Assembly (NCBI GenBank): GCA_964034945.1
Contig: OZ035960.1
Location: 105,598,433 to 105,662,432 of the forward strand
Direction of reading: 5' to 3'
From: Chrysopilus asiliformis
Taxonomy: Eukaryota > Arthropoda > Insecta > Diptera > Rhagionidae
DNA length: 64,000 bases
The first letter of the stretch is position 1, and every line of letters begins with the position of its first letter. A model generated the notes under the pieces. That model saw only the letters and a list, made by a program, of their open reading frames with translations, did not search any database and was not told where the DNA came from. Positions 22,261 through 34,830 of this stretch are shown here, piece by piece. The translations under genes and the position numbers were made by a program.

Positions 22261-23518
22261 AAAGTTTTGCGTTGGTCACAACTGATATTTTTTTCTTTCT
22301 TTTGTGTGTGTGTTTGTGTGTGGGTGTGTGAGAGAGAGTTTTTTGAGGTTAGGCTTAACATATTCGCCACGCGAATGACCTCAACCCCATCAACTGCTTG
22401 TAAAATACGAACCGCGGTATAGAAACTAACCCCCAAATGAATGTCTTCCGATGTAACCCGAACCATCAAAATGTGCGAAAATTGTTCATCAACACGCAAC
22501 ACACAATTTTCATATTTGGTTTTTTTTTTAGTTTTCAGCGACATAAAGTTTGGTAAGCATAGGAAAACTAGGAGCGTCCCATGAAAATGAAGGTTTTCTA
22601 CCGGATAACTAGAAGTAAACTGGGTTAAAATTGAAATATATTAGGATGCAAACTAAAAATGGCACCATAATGTTGATGTTATTCACAACCAAATGAGGAA
22701 TATTTCACTATTAGTGTTAATTCGTAAATCAAGCGAAAAATGACAAAAATGAATCACAAGAAAACTGTAAAGTGCATTCATAAAGCATACAAAATCTAGT
22801 AAAGCTTGTCTATATGTAATATCGTTCTCGAGTTTTGACATAGTTTCCAGAAAAGACCCCCAACGGCTACCACTATTGTTATTACACCGCCACAATGTTT
22901 ATTATGATCCGACGCTACTTAAACGATGAATATGATAGATACATACATACATTAGAATATGAAATGGCTCATGTCCGATTATTATGATTATTTTCATTCT
23001 ATACTCAGTTTAGCCTTCTGTTTCTGGTGTTTATTCAGGCATTTAAAATGGTTCTAATAAAAATTTGATACGGCTTTGTCGGTGTGTTGATGTGCGACTA
23101 ATTGAGTTATGAAACATATAAATTGGGCGTTGTCATATGTGTTCAATACAAATATTAAGACTACATAAACAATTTTGTTTTCTTTTTTCTTTTTTTACTA
23201 ATTGAGATAACAAATTAAAATTCCATCGTATGCGCAATTTGTGAAAATTGAGAAATTCAGCCTCACGATATCAAAGAATAAACATACAAGTAGGTCTCGT
23301 AAGATAAAATATCTGATGTGAACCGCACATGAGATTCTTATACAAAATCTACGTGTCTGAGTAATTTACATTATAACCCGAAGAACAAAATATTGGTTTA
23401 TTAAAAACTTTATATTGTTCATATAATTATAATTTCCTTAACAAATAAAGCAGTCCTTCGATGATTATGCGCTTTAATACTGAACGCAGAAACCCTATTT
23501 ATTATATTTCTCGATTGA
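22261..23518. other. Spacer
   Basis: It contains a TGTGTG/GAGAGA microsatellite at about 22303-22340. At 23320-23375 a block ATTCTTATACAAAATCTACG resembles 34230-34255. No gene is supported. Confidence 0.35.
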
Positions 23519-23791
23519 AATCAGAAAAATTTTCCCCTGCGGCGCAAATCGTTCACTTTTGATCTCTTTTAAGTCTCTTTTCTGAACGGCTACGCAGAAA
23601 TATTTACTTAATCAGAAAAAATTTCCCCTGCGGCGCAAATCGTTCACTTTTGATCTCTTATAAATCTCTTTTCTGAAAGGCTACGCAAAAATATTTACTT
23701 AATCAGAAAAATTTTCCCCTGCTGTGCAAATCGTTCACTTTTGATCTCTTATAAATCTCTTTTCTGAAAGGCTACGCAGAAATATTTACTT
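23519..23791 (+). repeat. Three-copy tandem repeat, 91-base unit
   Basis: Units start at 23519, 23610 and 23701 (AATCAGAAAAATTTTCCCCT, CTGCGGCGCAAATCGTTCAC, ... GGCTACGCAGAAATATTTACT). Differences between units are few. The third has CTGTGC in place of CGGCGC. Each unit carries the CCTGCGGCGC motif seen elsewhere in the window. Confidence 0.9.
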
Positions 23792-24100
23792 AAACCGAAA
23801 ATTAGGATTCCGCTTGAGTAAAGTCTAGCCTCTCTTTGTTAAAAGGAAATTTCACAATGTTTTTTTTGTGGAGATTTTGGGAAAAAAATTTTGACGAGAG
23901 CTCGAAACTCCAAATGCTGTTTTTTCTTCATTTTTTCGTAAAAGGCTTATATCGAAAAATAAATAAGATATTTTTCCAATGTCTCGCAAAAGAGAGATTT
24001 GTAAAAAGAAAATTTAGCAAAAATTTGAATTAAAACGGTGAAATGGTTCTCCTCGTTAAGCAATTTGTGGCTCTCTTCGTTTGTATTTTTTACACATTTG
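23792..24100. other. Spacer
   Basis: AT-rich; nothing supported. Confidence 0.3.
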
Positions 24101-25090
24101 TACAGCCAAAAATCAATTTCCACGAGCTATGGATGATTTTTTGAGTTTTTTTCGGACCGCTGTCTGAAATCGGAACCGTTATCTGAATTGCTAAATTCAA
24201 AATGGCGGATCCAAGATGGTGGATCCAAGATGGCGGACGCATATGTGATAAGTGTGACAAGGGGCCGGGGCGTGGAAGTCGAAAGAGCTAAATTTAGCGT
24301 GACTTAGGTTATCCCCTAATCAGCCAAAAACCCCAAAAACCCCAAAAACCCCAAAAACCCCACAATACGTAAAATCACCGAAATTATTGAGATTTTTCAA
24401 TTTTGCGTCCACCATCTTGGATCTGCCACCTTGAATTTCAAAAATCTGATAACAGAATCGTGGCCCCAGAAATCCCTGTATAAACGTTCATATGATTCGG
24501 ACTTTCTCAAAAATGCGTGCTCCAGAGGGTTAAGGGGGGTGGGAATACATACGAAAACAAACATTTTTTCCAATTATTTTGTTACAGAATCTTGTTATAT
24601 AATTTTTTGAAAACATTCCTACAAAATTTGAAAAATTAGCCAAGTTACAGAGCTTGGAGTGAGAAATATTTCACATTTGACTGTTCACGTTACCGCGACA
24701 CTGCTGTATCTGGATAACGATAAAGATATAGAATTACGGAAATTTTATTGTCTCCAACTTTTGTCATACATGTTGAAAAAACGCATAGTTTCAGAGAAAA
24801 CTGGGAAAAACGAAATTGCGATTTTTAAAAATCGCCGCCATTTTGGTTATTTGCGGTAAATGGATTTCCACCAAAAGTTGATAGCATTGTCCCGTTCGAG
24901 GACTAGACATCCCTGTAAAATTTCATGACTCTAGCTCTATTAGTTTTTGAGAATCTTGTAAACAGACAGAAAGACATTGTTGTAATAATGCTGCCATCGA
25001 CTTAAGAGTGCTCGGGAAATGTTTTTAGGCAGAATTAAGAGGTAGAAATCTTTCGTGAATACAATACTTTATAATATTTCGTATAATAAA
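24101..25090. repeat. Foldback around a CCCCAAAAA array, joined to an inverted family D copy
   Basis: The arms 24195-24240 and about 24400-24450 carry AAAATGGCGGATCCAAGATG and its imperfect inverse. Between them lies an array CCAAAAACCCCAAAAACCCC at about 24323-24365. From about 24840 the sequence matches family D in reverse orientation (AGTTGATAGCATTGTCCCGT, TTGTAAACAGACAGAAAGAC). Non-coding. Confidence 0.6.
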
Positions 25091-26414
25091 GAAACATAGC
25101 GAAATATCTGTCTAAAATGGTAAGATATCTTCCAAACTCATCATTTTCAGCTTTTTTTAAAAAAAAAACATAATTTTTAAGATATTTCTTTTAATTGTTT
25201 TCATTTTTCTGTTCAATATGGAACTTGCCTAAAATTAAAATCATTCCAGTTTGAGTATGTAAAGTGATCATCCCACGAGAAACTCACGAAAGAGTTTCTT
25301 TTCGTTTAATTAAAATAAATTAACCGATCCGTCACATTATTAGTGGGCCGATTTAGTGTAACTTATGGTCTGAAATTAAAGTTCATTGTTATTTTTTTAA
25401 ATAATATCAAGTGAGGATAACTGAATGATAGAAACAGCTACGATTTCTAAACTATATTTTATTTACGTCAAAAAAAAATTTCGCTCTGTATAAAATGTGC
25501 TTGCTTTAAAAATACTGGACACCAAGGAATTTTCAAAATTAAATTTGAAAAGAAAAACATTTTATCCCGTTTCTCGACACTAAGTAAGAAGTAATCGTCG
25601 ATCTAAAGACCTGAAATTATGTACAAATGGGTATTTCGTAAAATTTGAAATCGATTTCGTTAAATTACAAAATTTGATCACTCTTTTTCTTACCCCTGCA
25701 CCAAAACTATTTTTTTCCGAATTTCTCAAAACGAAATTTATGCTGGATTGTCCATCAAATATGTCGCACATTTAGGGGAAGGGAATGGGTATTTGGAAGT
25801 GTCTTGGAAGTATTAAATTCCATTAAAAAAAGTAAAAGCCGTGACGAGGGAGAAGAAAATTTAAAAAAAGTGAAAATAGGCATAAAGCATTTTATACACT
25901 ACCGGCAAATCTTTAAGAACCAAAAAAAGTGGATTTCGAGGTCAATTTTCTAGCGATTTAAGGATTATAACACTAGATTGCATAATTCCGGGACAAAAAT
26001 TCAGTTTCTGGAAAGCCGGGACTATGTGCCTAATTCCGGAATTGTCTCGACTAATCCGGGACGTATAGTCACCCTACCTGGGGCCCAAATTGATTTAAGC
26101 TCAACGTGAATGACTTTTCAGTAAAATTTAAATTTGTTTTCCCTTTGAACGTTGAAAACATTTTTCCGCGGCGCATTTTCCCATAAGAATTTAACCGTGT
26201 GTCATTTTGATTTTTTTTAAATTCCGCCTGCGGCGCATTTTTCGTAAGCTATTTTTCATAAGCTATTTTTCAATAACCTTATCTTCTATTAACTATAGTC
26301 GGAGAGGAGTGTCGCCGACCCTTCAATAACTCTGAATATCGAAAAAGGAATTTCAAAATGCCCTTATAATAGGATTATGCACAAACTTTTCATATTATAA
26401 AAATAATCTGGGAC
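25091..26414. other. AT-rich spacer with element debris
   Basis: At about 25985-26075 a block ending GGGACGTATAGTCACCCTAC looks like the end of a decayed DNA transposon. At 26165-26240 the CGGCGCATTTT motif occurs twice. No gene is seen. Confidence 0.35.
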
Positions 26415-26760
26415 CAAAAAACGATGCACGATTTTGCCCCCCTAAACTAACTTTTGAACCCGTGTAGTTTTCACTTTGGTTGAGTACTTTTTGGAAAGGG
26501 CACAGTCTCTAGTTTCATCCATATATGGCGTCAAGAGCCACCGAATTGCAGGGGGATGGTGAGGAGTTAACGAACTTTCTCGTGATTTTTCACAGAAATC
26601 ATGGCATAAATGGAAGTTGTGCCCCTCACCATCCGCCTGCAATTCGGTGGCTCTTGAAGCCATATATGGATGAAACTAGAGACTGTGCCCTTTCCAAAAA
26701 GTACTCAACACGGGTTCAAAACTTAACCCAGGGGCACGAAAAACGCTATTTCTTGCATGG
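26415..26760. mobile_element. Foldback MITE, family M1, copy 1
   Basis: The long arms TTTTTGGAAAGGGCACAGTC, CTAGTTTCATCCATATATGG and GAGCCACCGAATTGCAGG are present on both sides in inverted form. The outer ends differ: ACGATGCACGATTTTGCCCC on the left and a GGGGCACGAAAAACGCTATT type on the right. The copy at 56388-56740 has the same two ends in the opposite orientation. Confidence 0.8.
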
Positions 26761-26955
26761 TTCTTTAAGTTTCCAAAATTTAAGTACAGTGCAAGCTCAC
26801 TTATATTAATACTTACTCATATTTACTCCCGCTTATATTAACACTGGATATTCTGTTATTGGGCACCTTATTATATTAACACTGCCGCTCTCTTATATTA
26901 ACCTGGCAACCTTGTTCCAGCAAATGATTATGCGACAAGTAACTTGATATACAAA

Positions 26956-27180
26956 ATGAAGCAGATTACCTTAACAGATGCTATTGTACATCTAAAAATT
27001 GGTTGGGAGAAAGTATTAAGTCAGGGATTCATAAAAAAATCATGAAGAAATATTCTGCTCCCAACTAACGATGATCGCGACGAAAGCATTCCTTTGGCTG
27101 ATTTAAAACGGATATAGAGTAAAGATGTCGAAAGTGTAATTGTAGATGTATCCGTGCTTTTAAATTCGATTCCAAATTCA
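26956..27180 (+). pseudogene. Tigger/pogo transposase C-terminal relic
   Basis: The frame reads MKQITLTDAIVHLKIGWEKV, then a segment ending ...PNS broken by at least two in-frame stops. The pattern DAI..(6-7)..W..V...(7)..F/W is that of the end of the DDE domain in Tigger/jerky-type transposases. The catalytic residues are not present here. Identification rests on a short pattern and on the matching element ends. Confidence 0.5.
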
Positions 27181-27300
27181 GTATGTATCCCTATTGAAAG
27201 ACCCTTTACAAAAGGGCTGTACTAAAAAATATTGGGAAAAACCAAACATTGTATAATAATTATTTTGCTGAAAAATAAGCTGTAATTTATGGGGCTTACC

Positions 27301-28227
27301 CAAGGTGTATCAACTAGAGAGGTGGAGTACTCCCGTTTGTATCGTACACACCAAGCGCCAGTGTGAGTGTGCTGTGACATAACAACCGCGCTCTGAATGC
27401 ACCGATAAATATAAGTTTATCTCGGCAATATCAAACACCAAACGATTTCGATGGTGGGTAGAAAGTGTGCTTTGCCAAAATGTCAAAGCGTTAGGGGAAA
27501 TAAATATCCAGCAAAAAAAACTTTCCACCAGTTTCCTAAAAATAAGGAGTTAAGGAAAAAGTGGTTACGATTTTACTCAATTTCAATTAAAAAAGATAAC
27601 GCACGTTTAGCGTTATGCTCACTGCACTTTGATAGCAGTGCTTTTGAAAATTAGTTAAAATTGACGCGAACAAAAAAAAATAAACAAATTCTAAGACGAG
27701 GAAGTAAGAATATTTCATTTTATTTATTGAAATAAGTGCACTTAATCAAAACTGTTGTTCTCAATGGAGATATTTTTCTCATTTTTTCTTTGATTTTGTC
27801 CTGATTAATAGATATGCTAAACTTCGTGTTAACATTCGATGCAAGCAATTTAATCAAAAACTTAAGGAACAGAAAATACTGAAAAGAAAGCGTAGAGCGG
27901 ACGAAGATTTTCGTCAATCTAAATTAAGGAAACTTAATCAATAATGTACTAAAAAAATACAAATAAAAAATACTTTCCATTCAAACTAACTCTATTTTAA
28001 TATATACATATTGTATATACTCTTTAATTTGATCTATTTGTACGTTATATTAAAACACCTATATAACAAAAAAAAACTATATAAACATGTCAGATCTAAG
28101 TAATCGCATAAATCTCCCATAAGAAACCACTGGCACCTTCGATTCTGTTTAGCGGTTGTGACGTCATACATGCAATATTTGATAGTAGTGGACGGGAGTA
28201 CTCCACCTCTCTAGTTGATACACCTTG
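27301..28227 (+). mobile_element. P-like (THAP) transposable element, non-autonomous
   Basis: The ends CAAGGTGTATCAACTAGAGA... and their exact inverse (about 35 bases) enclose 927 bases. The flanking GGGCTTACC occurs at 27292-27300 and 28228-28236; P elements duplicate 8 bases and start with CA, which fits within the one-base ambiguity at the boundary. It encodes a THAP domain but no recognisable transposase catalytic region. Confidence 0.8.
27451..27944 (+). CDS. Small THAP-domain protein of the P-like element
   Basis: From the ATG at 27451 the frame runs 67 codons to a stop at 27652-27654. It begins MVGRKCALPKCQS, has HQFPKNKELRKKWL in the middle and CSLHF near the end, the C-x4-C...C-x2-H zinc pattern of THAP domains. 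THAP is the sequence-specific DNA-binding domain of P-element transposase. Further right, after TTGTCCTGATTAATAG, an open stretch 27812-27944 encodes a basic, helix-prone tail (KLKEQKILKRKRRADEDF) and ends at a stop. It could be a second exon, but I could not find a donor that joins the two in frame. Seen: the THAP domain. Inferred: the protein binds element ends and could act as a repressor, as truncated P proteins do. Transposase activity is very unlikely. Confidence 0.65.
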
Positions 28228-28611
28228 GGGCTTACCAATGAACATTTATAAAGTCGAGTTTACTTAGTTTGAAACTAGCGAATTTTAGTAGTAGACTTCA
28301 ATATTACTGCCAATGACTAATTTAATTTTGACTCTAACAAAAAATAAAGTATGTTAGTATGTTAGTCTATGATTAAGTTGTTACTAATAAGTGAGCGACA
28401 ATTCATTGTTAACAGTCTAGTACTAAAATTCACTAATTCTAAGACAAAGTAATCTAGACTTTATAAATGTACATTGGCAAGGCCCTATGCCTTTAAAAAA
28501 GCTACTTTTCATTAAAATAAAGAAATATTCTTCTTTCAGTTATATTAACATTCTATTTATATTAACACTCACTGTGCAGCAATTAGGTAATATAAGTGAG
28601 CTTATACTGTA

Positions 28612-30590
28612 CCTAGAGTTTTAAGTTTTTTCACAAGAAATAATTTGTACTCAAAAATCTTCATCTGAATTTACCTCGTTTATCGAAATCCTTGGACTTG
28701 GATCCAAATTTTGGTTTCAGCTCAAATATCACGATAGTTTCGTTGAAGGTTATGTTCCACATATAGTAATAACTTTATTTCTTTTTTTTCAATTTTTTTT
28801 TTCTTTTTTGTTACTGGATTGATTTCCTATGACACTATAATTTATAATTCTGCACGCACACCCACTTGAATTAGTACAAGTAATGACGTCACAATAAGGC
28901 AATATAATAGAATTCTCATCAATGTAATTATTATTAATAAATAATACTCCACAATTTATTGAATTTTCAATTTCCCAATTAACTCTGAGCAAACTGTTTT
29001 CAAAGCGATTTCCCGGATCATTCATGCAAGAAGGAAAATAATATTACTAAAAATTTTTGTCTTTTCTTCGACTTCTTTTCTTTGTTTGTTTTTTTTTTTG
29101 TTTTTATTTTTCGTGTAAACAAAGGGGTGCTTTTGGGGTAGTCGAACCGACCGGCAAAAACTACAAAATTTTCCTGATAGCTTTTCGGCTCGCGCGTCGC
29201 GGTAAATTGGATTTATCTCGTTTCGATGTCGGTCTATGGGGCACCTTACCGCACGTTCTCTTCGTTACGTCGAGTTTTTGTCTATTTTTAAAAATGATTT
29301 TTCCTTCCTCGCAAACAGAAGAAAATTGAGGGAAATTTTTGGAAAATCTTTGAGTGTTTTTCCCTTCGTTTCGCTAAAAGGGGGAAATATTCTCATTCGA
29401 TTAATTCGCTAAACATTTATTTCGTATCGTCGTATTTGAAGGTTTCGGCTTTTTTCCTACCGTTAACAATTTATCACATTTAATTTATTTTATTTCCAAT
29501 AAATCACATTTTCAGTTATTTAACAGCAATACTTTTTCGTTCATAATGCACTTATAGTTTTTCTTTTTCTTAAAAATCGTGCAAAAAAGGCACTTTTCGT
29601 CTTAAATTCAAATTCAAATCACAAATATTTACTTTAATTTGTTTTTTCTTACTTCGAATAATTTTGATTTACATAAAATTTTCACAAAATTCTAAATTTT
29701 TCTTTACAAATAATTAAGGAATATTTTTTTTCTTTATTTCGTGCATTTATAACTAATATTTAGTGTGTTTCATTAATATTTTATTTTCTTTTACGTGAAG
29801 GCGTGAGTAAGTGTGTGTAGTTGTGTGGGGTGCGATATGTATATTAATTAATTAAATAATTAATTTGATTTTTAAATTGAGATCTTAAGTATAGGTCGGA
29901 CTATACCGATTGACTAAAATTAAATCAATTCGAATTCGCGCGAGAAGCTTCTCTACTTGGCCAGAAAATTAGTGGCTTCGTAGAGGATAGTGTTGTCAGA
30001 TGTATTTGTCGTTTAAGTTTAAGAATTTACTTTTCAGACTGACAACAATATTAATTTTACGAAAAACAATTTTTTTTAATGTTGCAAATGGTATGTTTTT
30101 GCTGAATTTGTTTTATAATCGAGAATCGTATTTTAAACATTAGAAAAGTTACAATTGCGTTAACTTATATGACAACTTCAGACCGAATCCTGATAAAGAT
30201 TTTTCACAAGCTTTTATTTACTTTCGCTTTAGTGAAGGTTCAAATCTTGTAACCTAATTCTAGTTAGGTTCAAATCTTTTAACCTATTTTTCATCCACTT
30301 CCGACAGATTTGAACTTGGCATACTTTCGTAAATCTGATGACAGTACAAAACAACACAAATCTGACAGTTCAAATCTAATGACAGTAAGGCGGCCATAAA
30401 TTATGAGACTTGTTCTAAAACCATGCTGTACAACTTGTTGTGGCTGAGGCAAAATTAACAGGGTTTTGATTTTTGTCGAACCTAAAATTTGGTACTACAA
30501 CCGGACCATACACGATCCAACAACAAGTCTTATAATGTATGGCCAACTTTAGGCGTCATGACCGTATATTTGTTTTGTGTTATCTAAATT
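28612..30590. other. AT-rich spacer with a small GC-richer island
   Basis: At 29125-29280 GC content rises and the - strand shows AACGTGCG|GTAAGG, a donor-like site, preceded by a purine-rich stretch to about 29450. This could be a non-coding first exon of a gene on the - strand; no coding exon follows in view. A piece of family E (AATCTTGTAACCTAATTCTA) lies at 30240-30310. Confidence 0.3.
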
Positions 30591-30593
30591 ATT

Positions 30594-30866
<273 letters not shown>

Positions 30867-31071
30867 GGCACTACAACCGGTTTCCGGTCTTGCCCTGCCG
30901 CAATGTCTCTCACCAGAGGTCCCGGTCACGTGCCGATGTCCCCAAATTATTCTAAATTTACAAAATTTTATCTTGAATTCTTTTGGTTGAAATTTCAGGC
31001 ACGAAAATTACAATTTTAGTGATTTATTCGGTGGGTTTCAAATTATTGTTAGGAAAATCAAAAGATATTTA

Positions 31072-31204
31072 GTTTCCTCTTCTATAGAGGGAAAGTATTG
31101 TTTTCATGACGGAGACCGACTGGAGAACAGGGCCAGATAGAAAATTTCTGATTAGTACGAAATCCGTTTCAGTCAAAATTATGTGGAAGTACGTGCATCT
31201 GCTG

Positions 31205-31235
<31 letters not shown>

Positions 31236-31470
31236 GGTCTGTCGGTCGTTTTGTCTGTCGGACTGTCCGTTGTACATATCTAAAATAACTCGAGAACGCG
31301 TTGACCTGGCGACTTGAAATTTTTTGTAAATAAGTTTTAATCGTAGTTTTCTATAAAATTTTGGAACACTGACGGTAGCTATAACGGGTATCTCGTAAAA
31401 ATTTTGTGAAAAAATAACGTTTTTTAAAAAATTTTCGGAATCTATGCGGTTTTTGGAAAAAATGAATATA
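31072..31470 (+). repeat. Dispersed repeat family B, copy 3
   Basis: It has CTTCTATAGAGGGAAAGTAT, ATGACGGAGACCGACTGGAG, TACGAAATCCGTTTCAG, GTGCATCTG and a short CTGT repeat, then GACTTGAAATTTTTTGTA. It matches the copies at 21435 and 58731. Confidence 0.75.
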
Positions 31471-34260
31471 AGAATAAAATAGGTGTCAAGTGTAAAAAAA
31501 AAAAAAATTCAATTAGATCAAAATGTTTTGAAAATAACTTTTTATTTTGGCCAAATTTGATTTTACTCTCCCCAATTTCTTTTGGTCTAATATTTATTTC
31601 GATAAAGCAACCAAAATTAAAATTCAGAAAAAATTTTACCTGCTTTTGTCAATTTAATACCGTTTTATCTATGGCAACCCCAAAAAGCACACATCAATAA
31701 ATAGTTGGTAGAGGAAGTTCGTTGCTTCTGTATTCATTCTTCAAGCTTTTTTTATTGACTTCAGCCAACCGCCATGTGTTTGAATTCACTATCCATGCAG
31801 CCAGTATTTATTTTGTTTGGCCTTTTTTATTGTATTCGACATAAACTTACGAATAGTTCGCTTTCGAGTCACTTTCGGATTCGGGGGCTTTTGCGTATCT
31901 GCAGTTGGTTTTTTTATTTTATTAAACTTCCTACCCAGGTTGTGGGTGGATTGACTCAGTCAAAAAGCTTTCATTTACTCCTCGTATGGTAATTTTGGTC
32001 GACAGTCTGACTATCATACTATAGCAATATGGCAATAATGTGGCCATAAGATAGTCAATATAGTTGCTGGACGACTTGCCTTAACCATCATCCCATCAAC
32101 CGTCCCATTTTTCCCATATAATAGCTCTGAACTCCCACTAATTTTTAATGGAGTCGATATAATTTCCCTACCGTTCATCATCCCCAACTTCAACCGCTAG
32201 AGGGTTACTCAGCCGGTCGATCAATTACACCATGAAACATGAGGCTTAACATACGAGGTCAATTTAATATTCGCAGATGATTTTTTCAATCAACAAAACA
32301 TCCACATTTTAGATATTTATTCAATAAATTTGTGAATTGTTTTATTTTCCAGCAAAAAATCTTTAGATGGGTCCAATTGAAGTGGATTTCTGTTTTTAGA
32401 TTTAGATATTAGAAATGAATTTTTTTCAAATTCTCTTTAATATAGTGTGTTTTTAAAAATAAATGTAAAAAAACACACAACATTGACTTTTAATTTAAAA
32501 AATGCTTTAACTTGTAAGATAATTCTTTATCATTTAACATTCAAAGATGATTTCGAGCATATAAGCACCACGAGTGGCAGTTACAAAGCATATCCTGTGG
32601 GTCCAATTTTTGACTAATGTTTCGAGCACAGAACTATATAACATAGAACAACTGTCACCATACAAAGCTCTGCTGAAAAATGGTCCCAAAAGTATTTCCC
32701 TCTTTATCGTACTTGAACGCATCCACTGAACTGTATAAGGTCGCGAAATTCAAATTTCACAAGTTTGAGAATAACTTTAGGCGCAAACAAATAACTTTAG
32801 GCGCCAACACCATTCCGAAAGTCTATTTTCCTTTGACAGCTCACGGTTTAAACGAGAGGACTATATTTATTTTCATACGGTTATCTCGCTCTTACTTGAC
32901 TCGTTTTGATTCACTGAACTGTATTGAAATGGGACCATTTGAGACAGCAAATCGAGCGATCTAGTATATCTATGGTATAGTGTTAATTGTATGGGGATGT
33001 AGATTTTGTATAAGAAAGTCTTGTGGTGTTCACATCGATTTTGTTTCAATTTTTTTAGTCGGAATAATGTTTTTGGTGTATTTTTTCTGTGTCCACAATT
33101 CTTTTAATCACGGATTTATAATCAAAAAAAACACTTTAATTTACTTTTCGCATAATGTCCGTATACTATTTACGGAAGCCGCCCAAATTTATGGCATATT
33201 TCGACCAACATATCTGGCAATTAATTTCTATTGATTATGCTTCTGAGAGGCTAAATACCAAACTTATTGACGTGGATTAATTTAAGCATGGAAATTCCAC
33301 TTTATTTCGTTCAATGACTCTTTGAAATGCGTGTTCTTCCCTTTTCAGACGTCTAAGGTTTTACATAAATGTTTCCATATCAACAATTCGGTAAGCAATA
33401 AAAAATAGTCAGTAATCGATTTAAGCATAAAATTCCCATAACGTAAAACTTTCGATTGCCAACAGTTTTGTTGATTTTCAATTTTAACAAATTTATCGAC
33501 TAAAAGTTGAAATTATTGGCCATGGCTGAGCCACCACCCACCGTCGCCGTTTTCAAATAAAATCTGAGACGAAGGTCATGGAGCAATGAATTGGATTTGA
33601 TTTTATGTCTTGTTAAACGTTTAAAGTTTAAAATAACAAAAACATGAAAATAAAAGCAATTTATTAAACGACACGCTTTCGACGTATAATGAAAACATTC
33701 CAAAAGTGCAGGGCGAGTGGTGGAACTAGAAAAGATCTTGGGTCAACCAATTGGACGAAAATAGAACTTCTCTACTTGCTGGGAATTCTCTACGTTTTCG
33801 GTCGTCTATCTTTTAGTTATTTATGTGAAGAAAATATCTATCGACTGCTACTATGTCTTCAATTCAACAAATTTTCAACCCTCTTCTGCATTCAACAGCA
33901 GTTTATTGAAGGCCTCCAGATGGAAAATTGTTGGGAAATTTCGAAAAATGGAAATTGAGGATTACATATGGGGCACATGGATTAATTTTGAAATTTTTTC
34001 AAACATATAAATCCATAAAAATTGAATCTTTTAGAACCATAAATATGTCGATACATAAATTTATGTTGATTTTTCAATGGTGACGAGGAGTCAAAAACCA
34101 AATTAATAACATTTGAAATTAAGAAACATTTGATGTCAGCATTAATCATGATTGTAAGAAAATAGTTTTTATGTGAAAATTTTCTTGTTTTGGACATTAC
34201 GAAAAAATAAGTAATGTGACCACCACATGATTTTCTTATACAAAACCTACGTTCCTGCGC
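31471..34260. other. AT-rich region without supported features
   Basis: Scattered short open frames (31774, 32680, 32980, 33689) show no family motif, no splice support and ordinary AT-rich composition. I see no gene. Confidence 0.4.
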
Positions 34261-34700
34261 AATTTGCTATATCTTTTATATAATTGGCTTGTTTGTCTGC
34301 TTAAAACTCGAGAACCACTTAACCAGTTTGGATGAAACTTCCATGGGGGTTTACTAATGTCAATGGGCTGGTTTTAGACTACGGGTCAACCTCAAGGTTC
34401 CCCTTCTTTCTGACCAGCTTCCTCGATTTATGAATATTGCTTTCTGTTTTTCGTCTTCCGTGTGTTCGCCTATAACTCGAGAACCACTGAACCGATTAGG
34501 ATGAAACGTTCAGAGGAGCTTACTGCCATCAAGGAGCATGTTTTAGGTTACAAATAGTCCAAAGATTCCCCGTCCCATCCCTACTAACTTATGTACAATG
34601 AATTCATGAACAACCACTAAGAAAACTTGTTAGAATCACTGAAACTTTCAGGGGTTATTTGTATTGTTGCCATGAAGAAAACAGAATTTTAGCACGGTTC
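34261..34700. repeat. Decayed repeat with duplicated ACTCGAGAACCACT block
   Basis: ACTCGAGAACCACTTAACCAG near 34306 and ACTCGAGAACCACTGAACCG near 34476 each precede GGATGAAACTT/GGATGAAACGT. This gives an approximate 170-base internal duplication of a dispersed element. Non-coding. Confidence 0.5.
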
Positions 34701-34830
34701 TCTAATTTCCTGTTTCCTTAAAGCGATATGGTCAAAAAGTTCAAAAATTCGTCTGTAACAGGTACAAATATAAATTAAATTGCCAATTATTAATTGGTTA
34801 TAAAAAATTGTCTTTTTTTGTTTTATTCGC

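Larger units (their letters stand above)
27291..28485. mobile_element. MITE inside the Tigger-like element, split by the P-like insertion
   Basis: The right inverted end (28457-28485; reverse complement GGGCCTTGCCAATGTACATT) pairs with GGGGCTTACC at 27291-27300 continued after the insertion by AATGAACATTTATAAAGTC from 28237. TAT flanks both ends (27288-27290, 28486-28488). Removing the P-like element and one copy of the target duplication restores an element of about 260 bases. Confidence 0.75.
26787..28609 (+). mobile_element. Tigger/pogo-like transposon, decayed, hosting two younger insertions
   Basis: The left end CAGTGCAAGCTCACTTATAT and right end (reverse complement CAGTATAAGCTCACTTATAT) match at all but two or three positions. 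TA flanks both sides (26785-26786, 28610-28611). The CAGT start, the TA target and the transposase remnant at 26956 place it in the Tigger/pogo group of Tc1/mariner. Tandem-like TCTTATATTAAC motifs follow the left end. Confidence 0.8.

Noticed and set aside
26442..26809. Mirror-image frames beginning MASRATELQ, also at 56453
   Set aside because: Arms of MITE family M1.
29057..29329. 90-residue frame with a hydrophobic start
   Set aside because: No ATG start, no motif; the GC-richer part looks more like a non-coding exon of the other strand.
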